Below are positions 19,510 through 29,996 of a stretch of DNA of 64,000 nt, in pieces. A model generated the notes under the pieces. The model was given only the letters and a program-made list of their open reading frames with translations. It did no database searches and was not told the DNA's origin. The stretch's first letter is position 1. Each line of letters starts with the position of its first letter. This DNA comes from Closterium sp. Naga37s-1 (lineage: Eukaryota; Streptophyta; Zygnematophyceae; Desmidiales; Closteriaceae): positions 3,285,001 to 3,349,000 of the forward strand of contig CANJKZ010000922.1 in NCBI GenBank assembly GCA_947471745.1. Reading direction: 5' to 3'. A program made the position numbers and the translations under genes.

Positions 19510-19569
19510 GACGACGACAGTGTAGTAGTGCAAGCAGTAGGGGAAGGGCACGCAGTAACAGTGGTGCTG

Positions 19570-20385
19570 TGCTCACCAGGCAGGGCAGGTCGGGCGGCTC
19601 GGCAGTAGGGCGGCCCGGCGGCTCGGCGGCTCGGCTGCTGGGCGGCTCGGCTCCCGGGCGGCTCGGCGGCAGGGCGGCTCGGCGGCAGGGCGGCTCGGCG
19701 GCTCGGCTCCCGGGCGGCTCGGCGGCAGGGCGGCTCAGCAGCAGGGCGGCTCGGCTGCACGGCGGCTCGGTTGCTCGGCTCCCGGGCGGCTCGGCAGCAG
19801 GGCGGCTCGGCGGCAGGGCGGCTCGGCGGCCGGGCGGCTCGGCTGCAGCGCGGCTCGGCGGCGGGGCGGCTCGGCTGCTCTGCTGCTGGGCGGCTCGGCT
19901 GCGCTGCTGTTGGGCGGCTCGGCTGGGCCGCTGACGTAGCGAGGCGGCGGGGCCTCGAAGACGGGCGGCGGGGCCGCTGCAGAGAAGCGGCGGGGCCGCA
20001 GGGAAGGGCGGCGGGGCCGCAACGAGAGAGGCGGCGGGGCCGCAGCGAGAGAGGCGGCGGGGCCGCAGCGAGAGAAGCGGCGGGGCCGCGAAGTCGGGCG
20101 GCGGGGCCGCTGAGTAGGGCGGCGGGGCCGCAGTGAGAGGCGGCGGGGCCGCAGCGAGAGAGGCGGCGGGGCCGCGAAGACGGGCGGCGGGGCCGCAGTG
20201 AGTGGCGGCGGGGCCGCAGCGAGAGATGGCGGCGGGGCCGCGAAGACGGGCGGCGGGGCCGCAACGAGAGAGGCGGCGGGGCCGCAGGTAAGGGGCGGCG
20301 CGCCGCAGCCGCTATGGCGGCTCGACGCGACCGTAAGGGCGGCACTACGGGCCGCTAGGTGCGACTCGACGGGCCGCTAAAAAAA
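19570..20385. repeat. GC-rich satellite in the leader of element C
   Basis: GGGCGGCTCGGCGGCA-type units (about 19590-19930) give way to GGCGGCGGGGCCGCAGCGAG-type units (about 19950-20300). The open frames here (up to 376 codons) are low-complexity by-products. Confidence 0.9.
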
Positions 20386-20460
20386 AGGGCAGGCGCGACT
20401 CGAGGCGCGTTTCGGTGGGCCCAAGGAACAGTCCCTAGGAGGGGACCTGCTCTGATTCCA

Positions 20461-20595
20461 TGTGAGAATGAGAACGAGAATGAATGAACTATGAATGAAG
20501 TGAGTACATATAGCAAACCCTAATTGGGTCGTACCCCCTATGGGATACCCCACTATAGCCTACACAACAGCATAAGCTATATATATGTTCTGACA
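20461..20595 (-). repeat. Element C 5' LTR (135 bp)
   Basis: Follows the PBS ending ATTCCA at 20460, ends GTTCTGACA, then the duplication CACTT. One difference from the partner LTR by eye. Confidence 0.95.
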
Positions 20596-20625
20596 CACTT
20601 GATCTTAGCCTTGAAAGGCCTTTTT
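20596..20625 (-). other. U2 snRNA-like 5' hairpin fragment at the element C insertion site
   Basis: The minus strand reads GGCCTTTCAAGGCTAAGATCAAGTG. From GGCTAAGATC to AAGTG it matches the conserved 5' part of eukaryotic U2 snRNA (GGCCTTTTGGCTAAGATCAAGTGTAG from memory), and GGCC/GGCT could form stem-loop I. The next U2 segment is not recognisable in either flank of element C, so this is at most a fragment or retro-copy. Confidence 0.3.
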
Positions 20626-21704
20626 CAGCCCTAATTTTTTTACACTCACACGGAACCTCTCAGAAAAACACATATTTTTATAAATTTACCTATTTTCGAA
20701 ATGTTATATGCCTTTCAAGCAAGTACAGTATCGTTCATATCTCGATGTTATGTTATCGCGTGCAATTGACGACGATGGGACGCAACAATAAATTTATCAT
20801 ACGGTGGACCATCCATATGAGCAAAAACGACATGTGGATCACCTCGGCCTCACTTAAAGCTCCAGTGTACATTTGTCAGTGAGGTTTATGGTTTTTTTTT
20901 TGTGCCTCACAGTTTTGGGGCAACTTTTCAAGTTCCTAAGGATTTTGAACCCCTACTTACAAATGTATACCGGAGCTTTCAAGTTCGGTCCCCGACATCC
21001 CGTAAACACGTGCCCGAGGTGGACCACTATCTCTAGAAAGTGGAGTAGATAGAATAATTTTCGAGTTTTGCTATAGTGCGTACAACCTCAAAATTGGAAG
21101 GCCAGGCTCGGCCAGAAGACCTAGCCTCCCTACCGAAGCTTCATCCCGTCGCTTTCGGACTTCACGCAACCGGACCTGTGCCCAACCTAGACTTGGTGGC
21201 TGCCAAGGTTGCTTGTTCCCTGCATGATTGTGTGAACAACGCCAACACAATGAGGAATTAGTTTTCCCGCCTAAATTTCCGTCTTTTCCCCCGAATCCAA
21301 TTGCAACCGAGCCACTCACCCGTCTGGTGTGAATTGAATTCAACAAGAGCTTGGTAAAACGGGCAGATAAAGTCCCTCATTTTTCATCCCCAAAACGTCT
21401 TCCATCCCAACAAAGCACGACGGAACATGCGTTCTTATTTCTGCTAGGTGTTTTGGCATGCTGGGCCACAAGTTCGAGCCTCGAAGGCGAGAATTGGGTT
21501 GGAGAAGGCGAGAGGAGACTTGGAGGGGCGGGCAAGTTCGGGTCGGAGGATTCAGGGAAAACGCCTCAAAAACAAAACATGAAAGGGCAATATGCAATCG
21601 GATACGAGGAAAACCGCGCGTTGTTCCCTCTGGTCCCGGGGATTTCTTCCGCGCAACACGCCCTGAAGCACTTCGCCAGGACTGCCATGCCATGCCACCA
21701 CATC

Positions 21705-21753
<49 letters not shown>

Positions 21754-22409
21754 GTAGTAGGTACTTGAATCAGGTGGTGGTGTAGGTGCACCGCAGTGCA
21801 CACTAGGGCGCCTGGGGCGTGGCGCGTGCGAACAGCTGTGCTGTGCATTTTCCAAGTTTTTATTTTGCAGTTTGACCACTACTGCCGTAACCGTAGTAAA
21901 CTACCGCATGTGCCGTGGAGCTGCTCTAATACGTCGCTTTCGTCGTCGTTTCTCACTAAAACGTTTCAGCCTCATGCTTGCCGCGGTTCGAATGAATGCG
22001 GAGGGACAGTCGAGCGACCTTCGCAGTGCTGACGTGGCGCGCATGTGATGCGGTTGTTAGACAGCAACACATGGACAGCACCCCGACCTGCGACTGGTCC
22101 AATCACGATTAGCAGGCCATCAGTGCCCCATGCGATACTTCGTCGTGTCCTTTTGCGGAGAGACGATTCAATTAGTCTTATTCGTTTGGGCGGGACTCTG
22201 GAATTAAATTATGGCTCACCTCACATCGCATCTCCTGCAGGGTGCCCTTCCGTTCCTTCGTTAGAAGCAACAAGCTGCAACCATGACCCTTCTACAGGGA
22301 CTTGAGGCACACGAGGGCTCGGAAGTAGTACTAGTAGTGGTACCTGCTCCCACCAACTTCGTGACACGCTCAGCGATAAAAATTCAGGCTTGCTCCCAGC
22401 GCGACAGAG
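20626..22409. other. Host intergenic sequence
   Basis: Mixed-composition sequence with T-rich stretches (for example around 20630 and 20890). No coding region with domains, no LTR and no RNA gene is recognised. Short open frames around 21340-21880 overlap the CAG microsatellite and are not supported as genes. Confidence 0.6.
21707..21752. repeat. (AGC)n trinucleotide microsatellite
   Basis: About 15 perfect AGC/CAG units. Frames across it give poly-Ser, poly-Ala or poly-Cys on different strands, and none has other protein-like features. Confidence 0.97.
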
Positions 22410-23943
22410 ATGATGTGTTTAGGCTCTAAGTGCTTGAGGGGTTTTCATTCTTTGGATAGACAAGGAGAGACCGCACGCGGTGACCTTGGGGTTGGCTGGG
22501 GGAACGCGTCATGGGGCCGCGGGGTTGGACGGCCTGTCGGAGTCACAATCCGTCGCACGTGCTGCTGCGAGTCGCCGTGCTGCCGCAGCGTTGAGGAGTG
22601 CTGTCGCTTCCCACCCCTGTTCTTCAGCTTCATGTTTCAAGATTTCACGAGGGTTGTCGCCTGCCCTGCTTGCGACGAGTGCGGTAACGGGGCGAGCGAA
22701 AGCGCGTGGAAGGGCTGCGACGGCGACAGCGTTGAGCCTGGATGGCAGGGGAATGCTGGCAGAGGCGCCAGGAAATGCCTGGATGGCACAGATTGCGTGA
22801 CATCCAGCGCAGCATCTCGGAAATTCCCAATCTTGGAGCATCTTGTTCGGTTACGAATCATGGATTGCGGTGGACGAATGGCTGATTCACCAGCGGTCAC
22901 AAATTCCATCATGGCACAGCCGCCGCACTTGGCGGAGGTGCAAACCTACGCCCCTGCAAGCGGCGAGACACGCGAGGCGCAGTTTCTATTTGCGCTGGAG
23001 CTTTTTCAGAGGGATTCACGCGAGCGTATTAACAAGTCGATAGTCGGTTCGGTAATCAGTTGCGAGCACAATGAAGGTGGCGAGTCCTGTGCCTCTGGCG
23101 CGTTTGAGCGAGGCTGGGGCGAAGAGCTCTGGCGACAAGACCCGCTCTTGTCGTGCTGCGTCTCCGCCGTGCACTGCCTCACGAGATTGCTGGACGCGAC
23201 CCGCGTGTCAAACTCGCTGACGTCAGCGTGGTCAACGCGCAAGAGAAGCAATGAGCAGGCGGAGCGGTCGAGTTTATGGCTCTGGCGGGCGGCTGGGGAG
23301 CAGGCGAAGCGAAAACATCGCGCAAGGTTGCAGGGTAGACCGAAAGAAGGGAAGAGGCAGTAGCTGACTAGGGTTTGTGGACGAAGCAGATGTGCAACAC
23401 CTGGTGGAATCTGAAAATGATGGATCAGGCTGGAACTGGTGGGAGCTGAGGGAGGGAAAAAACGAGCCCCCAAAAGCTCATGCTTTTGTGATGGGCTGGC
23501 CTCTGTTCCTACAGTACCCTGTTTGGGATGCATCATACGGTGGTTTGATTTCATGTGTAGGTAATTTGGTCAGTGTTTTACCCTCCATATTCTGCTTCAA
23601 TGTGAAGCTAACTACAGTTACAATATGGATTCATGAATAACCACCTCACAGGTCTTTTTATTGATTCATCCTTGGCTGTCCCGTCAGTCCTTCGTTGATT
23701 TCTGGGAGGCGTAGAGATGTGAACCTACTCCCAGATGATGTAATCCACCACACTCAGAATGTAGGGTAACACCAGTCCTAGTCTCCACAACCTGGTGAAG
23801 AATGAATGTGATGCCATGGTCATAGCATATGTACAGAGAGGACAGGGCAAACCGTGCGGAGCCATGGCAACAGACGAGCGGTGCGTGTTGATGGGCAAAC
23901 GGCTGTATATTGCCTCTACCCAACCAACGCCTTGAATCTCATC
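22410..23943. other. Host intergenic sequence with an unsupported 317-codon frame
   Basis: A plus-strand frame at 22410-23363 is open for 317 codons, but overlapping frames on both strands are also open here and the translation is Cys-rich without a recognised domain, so I do not call a gene. 23364-23943 has no open frame of note. AATAAA on the minus strand (23657-23662) lies about 280 bp beyond the stop of the next gene and could be its poly(A) signal. Confidence 0.4.
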
Positions 23944-26223
23944 TTATAGGCGAGCAGCACTGCAGGGAAAAAACCAGAAACTTGAGACAGCGCGTTCCAG
24001 CGAGGCGGGGGCATGCGAGTAGAGTGCCTTTGAGACAGCAGGCCAGGCGGGCATGGAGTGCAGGAGGAGGCCGAGGGTGAACCAGCAGGCGCAGAGGAGC
24101 GGCACCGCTGCTGCCGCTGCTGCTGCCACCATGCGAGCGTGGTAGGAGGCGGGGGAGAGAGCGGGCGAGGCAGGGGGGCGGCGGGCGGGCATGGCGAGGG
24201 CGAGGGCGAGCGCAGAGAGCAGCACAGCGAGGGCAGTGAGGGCGAGCAGCGTGAGGAGGGCGGGTGGGCAGCAATGCGGCTGCATGCAGGCGAGCAGCGC
24301 CAGCAGCGTGGCGAGCAGCAGTGCAGCCGCAGTGGACTTGAGGGCTGCCCGCCACAACAGGGGCTCCATGGCGAGGGCCAGCGCGTGGGGCTGGGGGTGT
24401 TGTGATGGGGGGAGAGCAGGCGAGGAGGAGCGATGTGAGGGGGGTGGCGTGGCAGTGGGGGCGTGAGAACCGGAGGAGGCGGTGGTGCATGCAGATGTAG
24501 TTCCCTCACTCCCCTCACCCTCCTCACCCTGCCACGCCTCCTCTCCCCGCCCCTGAAACACCCTCGTCGTCCCCCCCACTTGACCCCCACGCCCACGCCT
24601 TCCCCTCTGCCCTCTCCCCTCCCTGCCCCTGCTCGCATCCTGCTCATCGCCCCCCCCGCCACCCCACACCGCCTCCCCCCCACTCGCCCCCCCTCGCCTC
24701 TCCTCCATGGCTGCTGCCTCCTCCGCTGCCACCTGGCACGCCGTTAGCCGCTGAGTCGCCGCCGCCAGCTCTTCCCTCAGACGCCCGAGTGCCAGGCTGG
24801 CAGCCGCCAGGTCAGCCTGCAGCTGCGAGCAGCGCGAGGTTGAGGCGTGCAGGCCAGCCTGCAGGCGCGCACCGCGGCGGCGCTCCCTCGCCAGCCCCCT
24901 CTCCGCCTCCTGCCGCGCCGCCGCCTCCTTGTCCAGCTGATGTGCCAAGCGGATGAGGTGGATGGGGCGGATGGGGCGGTGCGGGTGGTTGGGACGAGCG
25001 TGGGACATGAAGAGAAAAGACGAAGGGGCAGGGAGCAATGGGGCATAGTGAGAGGCGAGAGGGACGAATAAACAAAGACATGTAGATGAGATAGAGACGA
25101 CGGATGAGGCGGTGAGCAAGACCAACGCCGTATCCAAACCCCCCTTTTCCCCCCATTTCCCCCACTCCCGCCCATTTCCCCCCGTCCCCCCCGTCCACCC
25201 CACCCCCACCCCCTCCCCTCCCCCACTCCCCATCCTCTCATTCCTGCGCGGAGCACCACTCCTCAACTCAGCCCCCAGCGACACCACCTTCCCCAAACCC
25301 CCTGCACCACTCACCCATCCCCCTCCCCTTCCCCACCCCCTCGCGCACCTCTTGCACGGCGCGCTGGAGGCACTCCTTGAGCTGCGCGCGCTGCGCCAGC
25401 GCCTTCCTCAGCCGCGCCGCCGCCTCGCGCGCAGCCGCCTCGCTCGCCTCCCTCGCCGCCTCCTCCCGCTTGGCGCGCTGCTGCAGCGCCGCCGCCGCCT
25501 CGCGCCAGTACCCGCCCTGCTGCTGCGCCTCCGCTAGGCTCGCGCGCATCTGGTCGGGAGAGGGGAGAGCACGAGGAGAAGGGGGGCGGGGGGGAAACGG
25601 GGGGCAGGGAGGGCGGGAGAGAAAAGTTAGAGGCGAAGGCGAAGGCGGTAGCAGGACGCGTGCGACGCGTCTTGGCGAGGGGGGCGGATGGAGAAGAGGC
25701 GAAGCGAGATGGGGGTTCCAGTGGAGGGGATGGGGTGAGGGGAAGGCGCGGAGACGGGGAGATCAGGAAGGCGAGGCGAGGTGGTGAAGGGGTTGTGACG
25801 ACCACGATTTGCCCATGCGGCGGGCGGCAGACCGGGCTGGCTGCACGCGGAGAGCGACGGGAAAGAAAGCGATGGCGAGGCGCGGAAGCGAGAGGCAAGG
25901 TGCAGTGAGGTGAAGGCGGATCTGCGAAAAAACGAACCCGCGAGCTCCGCCGCCTTACTGCGCGCGTTTTGCTGGGCGCGGAACCCGAACTGCCTTTGCC
26001 ATCCGGTACGCCCCCTTGCGCGCACCTTGTTCTCGCGGAGGGTGGCGGAGAGCAGGCGGAACGGGAGCAGGGGAAGCGCGCAGATTGCGGAAAGGCATGT
26101 GGAGGCGAGGAAAAGCTGAAGCCGCACCGCCGACCAGATGAACTGGCGGAGAGGTGACGTGGCGGATGCGACGGCTGACGTGGCATAGATGATGATGGAG
26201 AGAGGTCCATACTCGTTAGCCAT
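23944..26223 (-). CDS. Host gene: predicted coiled-coil membrane protein, three exons
   Basis: Exons on the minus strand: 26223-26026 (66 codons, from MANEYGPLSIIIYATSAVAS), 25549-25349 (67 codons), 24936-23944 (330 codons and TAA). All junctions are phase 0, with donors GTGCGC and acceptors ending AG just above 25549 and 24936. The protein would be about 463 aa. Exon 1 is hydrophobic and could be a signal or membrane anchor. Exon 2 and the first 80 residues of exon 3 are an Ala/Glu/Arg/Gln-rich coiled coil. A Gly/Ser/Pro-rich linker follows, then at least two or three hydrophobic segments (ALLLATLLALLAC, LLTLLALTALAVLLSALALA, a third near VPLLCACWFTLGLLL). Family not recognised. The low-complexity part of exon 3 might hide another intron. 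A membrane tether or trafficking role is only a guess. Confidence 0.65.
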
Positions 26224-27007
26224 GGCGGCGAGGTGGTGGTACGACGAACGAACATCGGAGAAATGGAGAAGGACGAGGTAGCAATGGCAGAGGGGACTGG
26301 ACTCGCTGCTGGCGGGACCTACAAACAGACAAGGTACCTGTTGCTGATGCCACCACTATAACGGATATACATAGTTGTTTTAGAAATGTGGTGGTAATAC
26401 CGTATCTCATTTTGTTTCGGCCAAACTCAACTTCCAAAGTCGTCGCCTAGCAAATTCCCCAACTATAACCTGCGTCATTTGTATACTAATCTTGTACCAG
26501 CTTTGTCCCATGCCATTCAGACAACAACTACTTTCCTAAGTTCCCTACATCTCCACTATACAAGATGATTTGGTGGGTTGCAGCAAAACAATCAAATGTG
26601 AATCAGATAATACCATCATTGTCGTCAGGAATATGTAACAAACCTTAGGTCAAAACTTTTGTCCTGGGGCATGGCAGTTCAAGCTCGAAGGTTTCCAAGT
26701 GTTGTGAGGTTGATGTGATGCATGACAGAGCTGTCATCCAAGCCAATGCACTTGGGAACCGCGAGTCACCACTGCCACAGTAGATATTGTTGGAATAACC
26801 GAAAGGTTTTTATAACATTCCTGAAGACTCTCCCCTAGCGGACTTCTCCATAACGAAGCAGCGCTACTATATCAGTACCGCAATAGTTCATACGGTATAG
26901 AACACGCGACAGACAGAAAGCCGCCCGAAGGGCAACAGTCACAGGGAGTCAACGGTCGTGAATTTTGACCATCCGGCAACCGTATCGAAGGTTACACGAT
27001 GCAACCA
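26224..27007. other. Host sequence upstream of the coiled-coil gene
   Basis: Contains the presumed 5' UTR and promoter of the minus-strand gene (from 26224 upward), but I see no clear TATA element. The rest is AT-richer sequence without a gene. TGTTGGAATAACC at about 26809 looks faintly like an LTR start but has no partner. Element D begins abruptly at about 27008. Confidence 0.55.
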
Positions 27008-28934
27008 GTGTCAGGAAACGACCCAGTGAAGCCAAGTGGGCGGCGCAGCCAGATCTCCTCGTGCAGGCTGCCCTGCAAGAAAGCTGTACTGAAGTCCAGA
27101 GAGTGCAACTCGTAGTTACGCTGAGCAGCGACGTGCAGCAACACCCGAAGAGTAGTCATCTTCGGGGTGGGGGAGAATTTCTGGAAGTAGTCAGCCCCCT
27201 GTCGCTGACTGAAGCCTCGAGCAACGTAACGCGCCTTGAAGGCAGGCGGAGAACCCGGCGGCCGCTTCACTCTGAAAATCCACATGCCATCGACTATGTT
27301 CGCCCCAGGTGGGGGAACCTCGTCGACGTAGGTGCCTGTGGACTTCCAGGATGCCATCTTGGCATCCATGGCTTCCTGCCACTGAGAGGAGTAAGGACCC
27401 GTAATCGCCTCTACGTAAGAGCGCGGGGTCGGGATGTCTGGTGCATCCGGGTCTACCTCAGGGGCAAGCAGTATGGAAGCAAAACGAGGTACACCAGCTG
27501 CAAGACACTCAAAGTCCTCCTTCCTGTCCTCAAGGACGTCCGTGCCAACAGCACACTCACCCCCGACGGACGGAGGACTGGCAGACTCAGACTCAAAAAC
27601 AAGAGCAGTGGCGTAGTCGGGACGACAGGCAGCAGCAAAGTCAAGCAGCTCAGCAACGAGGGCAGACGCAGCAGTGGATTCAAACTCAGGGTCAGGGACG
27701 GCATGAAGAGAGGACTCAGGAGGAGCAGGCAGAGGAACACGCAGTGGAACAGAGGAAGGATAAAGTGCCATAGCTTGGGTGCCGGGGACAGGAGGAGGAC
27801 GCGGATGAGGAACGCGACGACCAGTGCGAACAGGGGAGGCAGAACAAGACGCAGGCATACGACGCTCTGTAAGACCGCCGACCTGCTCAGTGTAAGGAGA
27901 AGGAGGCAGTGCTGAGGCTGGCTGTAACAGCGGCTGCGACTGGTCAGGCGGTGGACACAGTAAGGGAGGAGTAAGGCCAGGAGAAGACGGGACACCAAGA
28001 ACCTGCTGAAGCAGGGGAACGAAGCACAGTCGTAGCCGCACAGTGCCTCCAGCACCAGTAACACCAGACACAGCACCCCCAGCTCCAGCACCTCCAGTTC
28101 CAGGGTCAACAGCTCCAGCTCCTCCAGCTCCAGCGCCACCGGCGCCAGTGCCTCCAGCTCTAGTGCCTCTAGCCCCAGAAGCTCCAGGCTCCTTAGAGTC
28201 CCTAGCTCCAACGCCCCCAACACTACCAGTCCCGGCAGCTCCAGTACCCCTGGTACGAGCACCTTGAGGACCAGCAGCTGCAGCACCTCCGGTACCACCA
28301 GCTCCAGCAGTAACTCTAGCACCTCCAGCTCCAGAGTCTCCAGCGCCGGTAGCTCCACTCCGAAGGCGTGTGCACTGAGTAAACCACTCGCGCAGGTGCT
28401 GCGGGGAGAGAGGCTCCGGCAGGGGAGACAGTCCTGGCAAAGCAACCGCGGGACCTCCAGAAGAAGCGGTACCCCGAGGCTCAGCACCCCCAGACTCAGC
28501 ACCCCCAGGCTCCACACCCTCAGGCTCAGCACCCCCAGACTCCACACCCGCAGGCTCAGCACCCCTAGGCTCCGCACCCCCAGGCTCAGCACCCCCAGAC
28601 CCAGCACCCTCACACTCAGCACCCCCAGGATCCGCACCCCCAGGCTTCGCACCCCCAAGCTCCGCACCCCTAGACGCAGCACCCCCAGACTCAGCACCGC
28701 GAGCAGCACCTGAGTCGACAGCTACCTCAACAGGCACAGTACCAGGGTTAGGGTCTATCTGAGACATACGTGAGGGAGCACGACCCTAGGGGGGGAGGGG
28801 GTCTACCGAAGGGGGACCTGGAATAAGGAAGAGCGGCGAGGGTGGGGAAGGGGCAAAGCAGTAGGGGAAGAGATGGTAAAAGGGAACCGACTCGTCAAAC
28901 GTGACGTCCTGAGAGGGGAAGACACGGCTCGAGG
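27008..28934 (-). pseudogene. Element D linker and reverse-transcriptase remnant
   Basis: Carries the GGAEPGGA-type repeat linker (about 28480-28720), the conserved pre-RT block ending in PTPRSYVEAITGPYSSQW, and the first part of RT (WIFRVKRPPGSPPAFKARYV). Similarity to the family stops at about 27008. Fossil. Confidence 0.85.
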
Positions 28935-29956
28935 TGTTGTGCCAAAGCACTATAGTGCCACGGTCATCGCACTCCCATTCAGCCTACAAGCCTGCTCAAC
29001 TTCTGGAATTTTGTGGGGAGGTGCTTCAACATGTGTTCTTTAAACCCTCAAAGTTTCAGATTTTTTGAAGCAGTTTACAAGGCATGGCATCATTTTTTAC
29101 TTTCAAGACTTATGGCATCCCGGAAGTGTATGTTACTCTTTTTTTAGTAACACCCGAGTTCACCATTTCGGCTGCTGACTCATCTACAAAGCTCTGATTG
29201 GTCTGAAAATCGGTTTGGCAGTCCTTTGCCGTGTTTTGCAGGTGGTCACCGAGTGTCAAGACAACCCAGCATCGGAGCAGCACGTGACAGCTGTCGAAAG
29301 TTACTGTTCCGTAATCATGGTGCACTGTTGGCAGCATTTCCCTTGCCACCCTTTCATTGTTGTCATGCCAATGGTGCAGGGACAGAGAATGAGACAAGAA
29401 GTACAGGTGGTCAAGTATGACTCTACCAACCTCTTTTTGAGAATTGTGGTCTTTCTGGAAGCAGCTTGCAAGAGGGTGCAAGTGGGAAGACAAGCTGACT
29501 CATGGTTGGCTTGACTCACTATTGGTAGCCTTGAGTACAGCTCTGAACATCCAAGTGTGGTTGGCTTTGCTGACCTAGCTAGGACGTTTCCCATCATTCT
29601 ATAGACTTTCTCCCCTAGGAATCAACCTTCTCTGAGTTCCTAGGATGGTCCCAACCCCTTAAGAGTCCCCTAGGCAATGTTGTACTCAACCTCTTCCTTG
29701 CATCAATGAAACTACACGTTTTTCAGCCGATCTTCCGTTTTCGTTCACTGCGTAGCGTATACACCTCAGATGAAAGCAAGCAATACACTGTTGGAAAGCA
29801 GACACTTGAAGCTTAATTTATTCCAAGTTTCAGCCTCGTATGTTATTGGAGCTGATCGTGACGGTGTTTTGAACAGAGGCGGTTCGAAGTCATCAGATTC
29901 TACTTAGGCGGTTTCAAGGGCATCCGCGACCCCTAAGTGGACTCTAGACAATAACA
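28935..29956 (+). repeat. Element E 5' LTR (1022 bp)
   Basis: Starts TGTTGTGCCAAAGCAC, ends AGACAATAACA, two bases before the PBS. Pairs with 33378-34399. Confidence 0.95.
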
Positions 29957-29958
29957 AG

Positions 29959-29973
29959 TGGTATCAGAGGCGG
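29959..29973 (+). promoter_or_regulatory. Element E primer-binding site
   Basis: TGGTATCAGAGGCGG two bases after the 5' LTR, matching the complement of the initiator tRNA-Met 3' end as in most plant Copia elements. Confidence 0.85.
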
Positions 29974-29996
29974 TCCTTCTCTGTTTCTGGGTCAAT

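Larger units (their letters stand above)
13314..20595 (-). mobile_element. Element C: nearly whole short-LTR Ty1/Copia retrotransposon
   Basis: LTRs at 13314-13448 and 20461-20595, each 135 bp, differ at one base by eye. The 5-bp duplication CACTT flanks the element (13309-13313 and 20596-20600). The PBS on the minus strand is TGGAATCAGAGCAGG, just below 20461, with stem GTCCC/GGGAC (20431-20435, 20442-20446) and GGGCCC (20417-20422) beside it. Gag starts at 19509. The frame carries about one break; otherwise all parts are present. Young, close in age to element B. Confidence 0.95.

Noticed and set aside
19215-20345. 376-codon minus-strand frame rich in Arg, Pro, Ala and Ser
   Set aside because: It runs through the GC-rich satellite leader of element C and then out of frame through Gag; repeated low-complexity units explain it.
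22410-23363. 317-codon plus-strand frame in the host island
   Set aside because: Competing open frames on both strands, odd Cys-rich composition and no domain; left as unsupported.
24058-24466. Plus-strand frames opposite the last exon of the host gene
   Set aside because: Antisense shadows of the GC-rich minus-strand exon.
26809-27007. Possible LTR starting TGTTGGAATAACC
   Set aside because: No partner repeat, PBS or polypurine tract was found nearby.
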